Source: Dimorphilus gyrociliatus (taxonomy: Eukaryota; Annelida; Polychaeta; Dinophilidae). From it: a DNA stretch of 64,000 nucleotides. The stretch covers positions 62,001 to 126,000 of the forward strand of contig CAJFCJ010000037.1 of the NCBI GenBank assembly GCA_904063045.1, given 5' to 3'. Made by a program: the position numbers and the translations under genes. The notes below the pieces were generated by a model that ran no database searches, was not told where the DNA came from, and saw only the letters and a list, made by a program, of their open reading frames with translations. Positions 56,876-64,000 of the stretch are shown one piece after another. Within the stretch, counting starts at the first letter, position 1. Each line of letters begins with the position of its first letter.

Positions 56876-56959
56876 AAGTCTTTTTAAAATTATTACAATT
56901 TACTTGGCTTAGTAGAGTACAACTTTTTATATATTTGATGTTTATACTATGTATGCTAC

Positions 56960-57324
56960 AATATACCACTTATTCAAAAACCTATGCCAGAAATGCAATT
57001 AATCATCATTTGGCCAAACTCAGACCTTGCCTGGTCATATTTTAGGTTCATGTTTAAGTGCAACTCAAGGTTTGACCAAGTTGTGATTGATGAGCTTGTT
57101 GAGCATTTGGCCAAAGTATGATTAATTAGCTTTCTCATCTGTTCAACTTTGTAACATATTGTTCCTAGACCACCTACAGTGAAGTGATGATATGATATTG
57201 GAGACAAACCTGCAAGTATATAAACCCTAACTGTTTTACTCTAACTGTACTACCTTGAACTGGAAAGATCAAATGGAGACAACCACTGGGACAAACCTTC
57301 TACCCTTTCAACATTAGACATTAG
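56960..57324 (+). repeat. Older LTR copy, 5' part
   Basis: A diverged LTR: CCTATGCCAGAAATGCAATT, TTTGACCAAGTTGTGATTGA, GCAAGTATATAAACCCTAAC, ending CAACATTAGACATTAG. Its continuation is at 57928, after a younger insertion. Confidence 0.75.
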
Positions 57325-57923
57325 TGTACAACTTTGGTTATATTTTACATGCTTGAACTCTATTATTTTATGCAACATATACATGTACATCTTAAAACCT
57401 ACGCAAGAAAATGCTATAACATTGGCCAAACATAAGTCTGATTAGTCAGCTTGAAGGCTCATCTTTAATTATCAATAAAGGTTTGGCCAAGTTATAATTC
57501 AATTAACCTTCCTAAATGTTCAACCTTGTAACATCCTCTTACTAAAGATAAATATGAACTACACATTTCGGCAACTGTAAAGTGATGATTGGATGTCAGA
57601 GACAAACCTCAAAGTATATAAATCCTCACTATTCTCATTTGGCATGCAGCTTCCATCTGGACCCAAGGACCTGGGAAAATCATCTGGAAACAAACTCCAC
57701 TGGAACCATCCATCTACTCCTCAACATTGGAAGACAGTTTGGTAATTTGGCAACCTGCTTTTACGAACTATCTACTCTGCTATCGAACTCTCATATTGTT
57801 ACTTGCTTAAGTATTATTATTGTGAAAAAACCGTTTTAATTTAAACATTTGTTTAAAGGTTCGAGTAGAACCAGTATTGTTATAACTTGCAAATGCATAG
57901 ATTTTGCCAGCAAGAGCAGTAAA
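57325..57923 (+). mobile_element. Younger LTR nested in the older one
   Basis: Begins TGTACAACTTTGG and ends GCAGTAAA, flanked by TTAG at 57321-57324 and 57924-57927. It is nearly identical to 54480-55114 but lacks about 36 bases (one GGCCAAGTTATAAT unit). The last dinucleotide has changed from CA to AA. ORF 57582-57839 lies inside it. Confidence 0.85.
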
Positions 57924-57927
57924 TTAG

Positions 57928-58095
57928 TTTGGTAATTTGGCAACCAGCTATTACAAACTGTCTACTCTGCTATTGATCTTTTATGTTGTTACAAGCTTAA
58001 GTAGTTTATTTCAAGTAAACCATTTAAATTAAACACTTTGTTTAAAGATTCGAGTATAACCAGTACTGTTGTAACTTGCAAATGCATAAATAAGA
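57928..58095 (+). repeat. Older LTR copy, 3' part
   Basis: TTTGGTAATTTGGCAACCAG through GATTCGAGTATAACCAGTAC and AACTTGCAAATGCATAAAT completes the older copy begun at 56960. Confidence 0.8.
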
Positions 58096-58099
58096 TTTA

Positions 58100-59235
58100 A
58101 AAAGTTGGTGTGGAAATAAAAAGAGAACTGAAAAAAGAGACCAATAGAACCAAAAGATTATGACTTTGAAATAAATATGGATTTCATACTAGACAACTTT
58201 CTGAAGAAAGACATCTTTGAAAAGAATGAATAAAATTCTTATATTTGGAACAGACTATCAGTTGAATTGTTGGGTAAATTGGGGTTATTGGTTTGTGGTC
58301 CAACATTTAAAATAGTAAAAGAACCATTTTACAAATAATTTTTGACCATCCAAAACTTAAGATTGATCTTAAGTGAAAACAAGGGGAACATGAAACATGT
58401 CCCACTGGCCTTCATTTTCATATCATCCAAATACAAGAGAGCTTATAAATTGGCATTCTAAGCTTTAATAATTAATTACATTTTCAGTTTGTTAACTGTT
58501 AAACATATTTCCCATAGTCTATTAAGAAGATGATTAACATGTTAGAGCCTGAAAATGTCACTTTTAGATGATTGAATAGTCAAGTGAGCTCAAAAAGCTC
58601 ATTCTACATGCTAGTTAATGAACTGAAAAGAGAGGGAGACTTGATTTTTATCTCTGAAAACATGAAAAACAAAGTAAATGTATCCCAGAGAAAAAAATAT
58701 GGTTTAACCCACTAGTGGATACAGATTACCAGGGTACAGTTTAACACAGGTAGTTTCACCCCAATTGGGCTGGTTTAGGGTTAGGGTAAAAGCAGTGATT
58801 TGTGGACACTTTCTGTTGAATCCACTCAAAACTCTATTCTAATTAGACAATTACTAATTTACCTACTAAAAAGAATATTACAAATATACTTATTTTATAC
58901 CCTAACCCTTTGGATACCCTAATAATTTGCTTCGCCATCTATGGTGTTGTAATTACTAGGTCTATCACCTTTTGGTTTATCTTTTACCATAAACATTATT
59001 AAAAAATGCTTCAAATATTTTTTGTTTTTGTTAAGCTACATTTAGAAACTTTAACCATTTTTTAGATAAACATTTGAAGTTTTTGAACTAATTATTTTGA
59101 ATAGCCCAGTAAAAACTACTTGTCATTAATTCTAATTATTGAAAGCCCATATGTGTAATTGCAAAACACCTGTAAACACTGATACAATATTGTTCTTGAC
59201 AATTTCTGGCTGGTCACAGTTGTGCTCATCGATTC
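58100..59235. repeat. Intergenic with MITE C/B scraps at 58695-58835
   Basis: GTACAGTTTAACACAGGTAG (repeat B) is followed by GGTTTAGGGTTAGGGTAAAA and GTGATTTGTGGACACTTTCT (a MITE C end). No gene is supported in the rest. Confidence 0.5.
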
Positions 59236-59312
59236 AAATCATTTTCCAATTTACAAAAGTACCCCACACCAATAGAACCATTTAATTTCATCCATAAATA
59301 GTCTTCATAAAG
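59236..59312 (-). repeat. Interspersed repeat A
   Basis: ATCATTTTCCAATTTACAAA, GTACCCCACACCAATAGAAC, then CATCCATAAATAGTC; a reverse-orientation copy. Confidence 0.5.
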
Positions 59313-59319
59313 GAAATTT

Positions 59320-59672
59320 TTTGTAAGAAAACTTAACCTTTATCTTAACAAAATAGCACATGAATCATCTTTCAGTGATGAATTACTAAGGAAAAAATTC
59401 ATTATAAAGTGGTATTACTCATATTATGACATATTTTAAAATATTATTAATTAATTATGAAGAGGATATTATGCTAAGAGTAGCTTTCAGGACTACAGCC
59501 AGTGAGTTATATTCTTATATAAACAGTTAGAGTCAATTAAGTGACAATTGCCTTATTCTTCTATAAGGAAACATTATGTATAATTGATGTAAAAAATGAA
59601 AAAAATCAATCTTAAGTTCTTGTATAAAAAGAAACAGAATTTTTTTGTTCTATCCAATCAGAATATTTGCAT
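59320..59672. other. Upstream of the LamG-like gene
   Basis: No coding signal. TTGTATAAAAAGAAAC at about 59620 is a TATA-type sequence 50 bases before the start codon. Confidence 0.4.
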
Positions 59673-59673
59673 A

Positions 59674-60515
59674 ATGTTTATCCATTTTCTCCTTTTTCTT
59701 CAATATTCTCAAATTGGTAAGCAATTTTTTCCATTTATGGCAAATAATTAATTTTTTTAAATAGCCTTTACAAGGTTACCATTCCTGCACAAGGATTCTG
59801 AAACTATCCTGTTGTATGACTGGTACAATGAAACAAACTTTGGTCCTTTAACACCAACTACAGTATTACATGATATTGGAGGATCAGAGTTGGGACAATT
59901 GTTGGTTCAAACTCTAAAACCAATAAGGATGGTTCAATCTATTTTGGATTTGAAAGCTATTTAAAAGTTAGAATTTTTGTTTTTTGATGTTTCGATGATT
60001 ATTTGTTTTTCTACATTTAGATTGTTCATGATGGTGATTTTATAAACAGTGATTTTACAGTTGAAATTGTAACAAAATATCTTTTACCAGCAAATTATCC
60101 ACAAGATGAGATATTTTATTCATTTAAAAAAGGTTATCATTTGGGATTAAAAATGTCAATAAATGGAGAAGGTTCACTACTAACTAGAGAGGGAGAAAAA
60201 TTGGGAATTGTTATGAAGCCATTGTCTAGTGATTATTTAACATACTTTGCATTGGTTTATAATCCAAATTCAAAAAGAATGCACTACTATATGAAAGGAG
60301 TTAAATATGGACATGTTAATGTTTTAAACTTTATAGGTGCACCTAAAGATCTTGCACTTGGATTCTGTGTTGGAGCTTGTAGTGAAAAAGATTTTCATGG
60401 TAATATTTATGCTTTTAAATGGACACGTTCTCTGAAAAGTGATGCTGACATAGCAAACAAATGGCTGGAAAGTTTGTATTATTTTTTAATTCAAATATCT
60501 CTGTTATTTTTTTAA
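59674..60515 (+). CDS. Secreted laminin-G/concanavalin-like jelly-roll protein, one frameshift
   Basis: Exons 59674-59716 (signal peptide MFIHFLLFLQYSQI), 59765-59966 and 60021-60515. The spliced length is one base short of a multiple of three. The frame changes at GTTGGGACAATTG (about 59891-59899); past it, IVGSNSKTNKDGSIYFGFES leads in phase into exon 3. Exon 3 has FTVEIVTKYL, GLKMSINGEGSL, YNPNSKRMHYYMKGVKYGHV and FHGNIYAFKWTRSLKSDADI, a pattern typical of LamG-type jelly-roll domains in which a small loop reports N(I)Y..(R)....S..(D)I. About 246 residues if the base is restored. It ends in a hydrophobic stretch (YYFLIQISLLFF), perhaps a lipid-anchor signal. Ligand unknown. Confidence 0.65.
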
Positions 60516-60644
60516 ATTTTCATTACATCCTTTCATATTATAACTCACTGGAAAGAAGGGTTCTTAAAAAATGTATAATCTTGTAATATTCAATAAACTA
60601 AATCAGTACCAGTGTTTCAATGCTTAAAAAACAAATTAGCCTGA

Positions 60645-60965
60645 AAATATGCAAAGAAATGCAAAATTTATCTTTCACTCACAGACAAGACAAGGTAATA
60701 ACTCATTTCTCTTTTAATAGCATTACATAATTCAGAGAAAACTGGTAAAAACATCACAATACATATCCCTTTCTTCAAAAATATTAATATTTTATTCTAT
60801 AAATGAAGTAAACAGCAAAGAGAAAAACATTTCTGACTATAAATATCAATAGTTATGCCAAGTATATCTTTTGCCAGGCATAGGACGTTTTTTCCCAGCC
60901 TTTAGGATGTTTTTTCCCAACAATTAGGACGTTTTTTCCCAGGGACGTTTTTTCTCAACCCCCAT
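60645..60965. repeat. MULE family-2 terminal segment, second copy
   Basis: Matches 43570-43892 in the same orientation: ATTACATAATTCAGAGAAAA, TATTCTATAAATGAAGTAAA, then four GGACGTTTTTTCCCA-type sub-repeats at 60889-60960. No transposase is next to it. Confidence 0.75.
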
Positions 60966-62365
60966 TTAAATATTCAAAGGCACAAAGTAATTTTTCCAAA
61001 AAATTTCAAATTGTGTTGATACATTCCATTTGATATTTTTGTAACATTTTTTATCAAAATTTTCTAAATTTTGCAATCACCCTGCAAGTGAAAGACTTTA
61101 AAACCATCTCATTTAATGAAATTCTTTTGGGATGTTTTTACAAATTGAAAACTGGTATAAAAATCCATCAGGAAATTATTTCTTTTGCCATTTGTATTAT
61201 GATTTTATAAACTTTATTTTCTAGGGGAAAATTCAAGACAACAAAGAATAGCATGAACTGTTAACTATCTGCAATCTTAAAAATTAGTATATTCAAGATA
61301 TGTTAAGCTTTTCAAAGAGCTATGAATCCATTCTAATGCCCCTGATTAGCAGTTTTTGTGATACATTTTCAATGATTTTAAAATTCTTTATCTATCTTTA
61401 TATATTTTTTTCAATGTAAAAGAGTTTGTTTAATAAATTAAAAATCCCTTAATGCTATTCCTAATATTGTTTTATTATAACTTTAAGAATTTATAGCTAG
61501 TAGATAGATTTTCAAGCATACAGTTCACAATGCAAAGCAATATATATTGAATAACAACCTCTAATTTGGGTTATAAATATTTTCATATTTTGCAGTGATC
61601 AAAATCTAAAGCCTTATATTGTATAAATACTTTAATGTATAATTGTTATAGTGGCGACCTCTATGCAAGACATTTATTTTTAGTCTAAAACCAGAAGTTC
61701 AAGATTGATTTGTTCTTACATTAATTATGTATCATTTTTCCCTATGAAAATACAGGACAATTGTCTCTTAATTGACATTAATTGTATTTAAAAGAATGGA
61801 ACTCATTTACTGTAGTATGGACAGCAGTTATTAACATCATACCCTGTTTATAATATATTATTAATACTTTTAAAGTGGGCTTATTGTCTCTAGTCCAATA
61901 GAGCTTGGTTGTATTTCAAAGTAAATATCTTCTTTTTTCATGAGCTAAGAAAAGATGATTCATACACTCTTTGTAGAGTTAATTACAATGCCTATTTAAC
62001 AGGACAAATAAAATTATTTTATTCATCAATTATATGAAGCACAATTGCAATCTTATATACATTTTGTATATTTAGTTGTAATAGTTAACTAATTTTAATA
62101 ATCTTTTTTTAATATTATAGCCCATATGTGTGTTTATAGATCAAAGAAGTACTCTTTGATTTTAAACCAAAGATCCATCACCAATAGTGATTTTTTCCAA
62201 GAAATCTTCTTTTTCTAACAATGGCTCACCCTCACCTCCTCATTAATACTTGACAAAACTGAATGAAAGTTTACAGAAAAAGTAAGATATTTGAAATAGT
62301 ATTATCAATATTTACAGCAAACTGTAGGTGATATCCTAATCGTCCTCTAATATCAGTCATATCCC
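60966..62365. other. Intergenic, nothing recognised
   Basis: AT-rich, no supported gene or RNA. Confidence 0.4.
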
Positions 62366-62369
62366 TATC

Positions 62370-62720
62370 AACCAGCGAGAATGTTTTAAGGAACCACAAC
62401 TTGAGAGGCTATGTTGCTGCAAAGAAACCCATATTAAAAAAAAGATATTTAGCAAATAGGAGAAAGTTTTGCAAAAGACTCCTCTGTCTCTTGGAGAACA
62501 GATGAAATCAAGTCAAATGTGTTTTCGGATGAGACAAGGATAGATCTATATCCAAAACACAGGACCATGTATTCATGCAGGATGGTGCTCCCTGCCATAG
62601 ATCTGGTAGTACCTTAAGGTACCTAAAAGAAAAGAACATAAGGTACTTGGAACAGTGGCCAGCCAAGAGTCCTGACCTTGGGTTGGTAAACATATCTGCA
62701 CAAATGTAGAGGTTTAGATA
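62370..62720 (+). pseudogene. Tc1-type transposase relic
   Basis: Read in shifting plus frames: NHNLRGYVAAKKPILKKRYL, then VFSDETRIDLY, then FMQDGAPCHRSGSTLRYLKE and QWPAKSPDLG. These are the Tc1 landmarks: the AAKKP linker, the SDE region of the first catalytic part, the (Q)D.AP.H second Asp and the WPA.SPDL box. Several frame breaks and loss of the final NP.E.(L)W motif show it is inactive. The minus ORF at 62508-62744 is only its reverse reading. Confidence 0.8.
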
Positions 62721-62885
62721 GAGGCTACAGTTGTGTCTTTTCAATAAGGGTGGTCATACTAAGTATTAAAAAGGTTTAAAAGTATTATTCACTGGATATA
62801 TGTGCTATTGATAAGACTTTTGGCAATGCCTTTTAAAATGAATTTCAAAGTTATTTTTAACAAGTCCTGATAATATACATTTCAA

Positions 62886-63345
62886 AAAATTCCTTCAATT
62901 ACAATTTCAGCCTTTGTTGTGATAACAAAACATTAATCAAGCTTAATCAATATCCAATCAAGAAAAAGTCATGATAACCTCATAATAGTTGTCTAACTCT
63001 AGATATGGATTATTCACAACAAACAGGATAAAGAGTTATCATATTACATTATCATGTAAATGACAACAACTTTGAGTAGGTTACCCCTCAAGGGTCAATT
63101 CTTACATCATATTTATGTAAATAAACACTTGTTGTTGTCAACATGTTTAGTTATGTAATATCTTATCCCTTGCTTGTAAAAAGGGTTGATTCTGGTATGT
63201 TTTGCAGAAATATATCTGTTGTTGAGCATTCTTACAAAAACATTTGACCTTTGCTGTCTTTAGAATTGAGTTTATCAAATTCAGCCTATATGGAATGAAA
63301 AATTATTAAACATCTCTTGCTTCTTTGACAATGCAGGCAAATAAA
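62886..63345. repeat. Repeat E, short copy
   Basis: Second copy of the 46246-46984 repeat, lacking the central 290 or so bases. The TATA-like region is TTGTAAAAAGGGTTGATTC here, where the other copy has TTTATAAAAAGGG. Confidence 0.65.
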
Positions 63346-63615
63346 ATAATTACTCAGATTTTTATAATTGAAAAAGTTTTTTAGATGTGAAAATAAAATC
63401 TGCCTATCAATATTGAATAGTATTGTTGTAGATTTAATGCTACTCTACGCAACAAGCAACTCTCCAACTTTTACTTTCGTTTTTGTGAATATTGGAATTA
63501 AAAAAATTTTAAAAATTTTAAAAATTTAAAAATTTAAAAATAAACTAATTATCATTTATTTTAGCCTATAGTGTTTTATAAGAGTCATTCTATCTTATAT
63601 TATTCATTTGCCATC
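63346..63615. other. Intergenic, low complexity
   Basis: A run of AAAAATTT-type sequence at 63500-63545. No feature supported. Confidence 0.4.
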
Positions 63616-63619
63616 CAAC

Positions 63620-64000
63620 ATGCAAAATTACGACAATTTAAAAAGAGATATTGAAGAAAGTTTATTCTGTATTGAAATTAGAGTTTATCGAAAGACTAAT
63701 GGTGTCAGACATGTTGGATTTGCTATTTTTATTGATAATAAATGGAAGTATACCCTGGATTATGAGCCAGTTCATTATGTATTGGGACTGTTTGGGTCAA
63801 GAGCACATTTTGTAATAAATGTGGTTTCTGATGAACCTAGAAAAATGAAAACTGATGGAGTACAACATAAATATACTAGAAATGAATATAAATGGAGAGA
63901 AAAAGCCTTATCTAAAATTGATGAGCTTTTAAAACCAATAAATAAGACTTACAGACTTCTTAGTACTAATTGCTCAAATGAAATTAAACAAAAGTTAAAT
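63620..64000 (+). CDS. Partial ORF running off the window, possible LRAT/NlpC-P60-like fold
   Basis: The ATG at 63620 opens 127 codons with no stop before the window ends. The protein has RHVGFAIFIDNKWKYTLDYE, HYVLGLFGSRAHFVINVVSD, a basic stretch, and LLKPINKTYRLLSTNCSNEI. A His followed by a small-residue strand and, about 85 residues later, an N-C pair in a helix start is the layout of LRAT/NlpC-P60 type proteins, with Cys and His catalytic. The match is loose, and I only suggest it. No signal peptide. Confidence 0.4.
   Translation, partial: MQNYDNLKRDIEESLFCIEIRVYRKTNGVRHVGFAIFIDNKWKYTLDYEPVHYVLGLFGSRAHFVINVVSDEPRKMKTDGVQHKYTRNEYKWREKALSKIDELLKPINKTYRLLSTNCSNEIKQKLN

Noticed and set aside
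62508-62744. Minus ORF of 78 codons
   Set aside because: Reverse reading of the Tc1 transposase relic.
1-64000. CRISPR arrays, tRNA or rRNA genes
   Set aside because: No spaced direct-repeat array and no cloverleaf or rRNA sequence recognised on either strand by eye. A covariance-model scan was not possible here.

Overview
This window looks like a piece of an AT-rich invertebrate animal genome. By eye it is about 30% GC; I did not compute it. The genes have signal peptides, many short GT-AG introns (mostly about 55-90 bases) and animal extracellular domains: MAM, trypsin-like, EGF, von Willebrand D, cadherin, PAN/apple, laminin-G-like, F-type lectin and farnesoic-acid-methyltransferase-like (FAMeT). 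There are also rhodopsin-class receptors and a retinol-dehydrogenase-type SDR. I saw no bacterial operons, tRNA, rRNA or CRISPR. I cannot name the phylum from the sequence.

Layout. 1-14 kb is mostly decayed mobile DNA: a gypsy-type reverse transcriptase stub and an RNase H stub, pieces of one LTR family, a MULE transposon with a FLYWCH zinc finger and compound inverted repeats, MITEs, one lectin-like ORF and small secreted ORFs. 15.9-24.2 kb holds a leucine-rich-repeat (LRR) gene, an intact 5-exon SDR, an intact single-exon receptor, an LRR pseudogene and an intact LRR gene made of eight 57-residue modules. 25.6-30.4 kb (+) is an 18-exon gene that I could splice in phase from start to stop: three MAM domains and two serine protease domains that have lost catalytic residues. 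31.4-40.4 kb (-) is a giant type I membrane protein: beta-helix-like region, MAM-like start, EGF/PSI, VWD, ten EGF repeats, two cadherin-like repeats, one transmembrane helix. It carries several reading-frame lesions. 41.8-50 kb has small or truncated secreted genes, a two-PAN gene, a second MULE family and a broken copy of the receptor. 50.3-52.4 kb (-) is a clean 5-exon secreted protein with a FAMeT-like domain. 53.9-56.9 kb (+) is an unrecognised secreted helical repeat gene split by a solo LTR with a 4-base target duplication. 57-58 kb shows the same LTR nested inside an older copy. 59.7-60.5 kb is a laminin-G-like gene, 62.4-62.7 kb a Tc1 transposase relic, and a partial ORF runs off the end.

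The genes do not form an operon or pathway. The common theme is secreted and cell-surface proteins that bind other molecules, several of them locally duplicated and then broken, in a background of small transposons. The strongest leads are the tandem pseudoprotease, the interrupted helical secreted family, the giant receptor, the receptor pair with its microhomology deletion, and the MULEs with sub-repeated termini.
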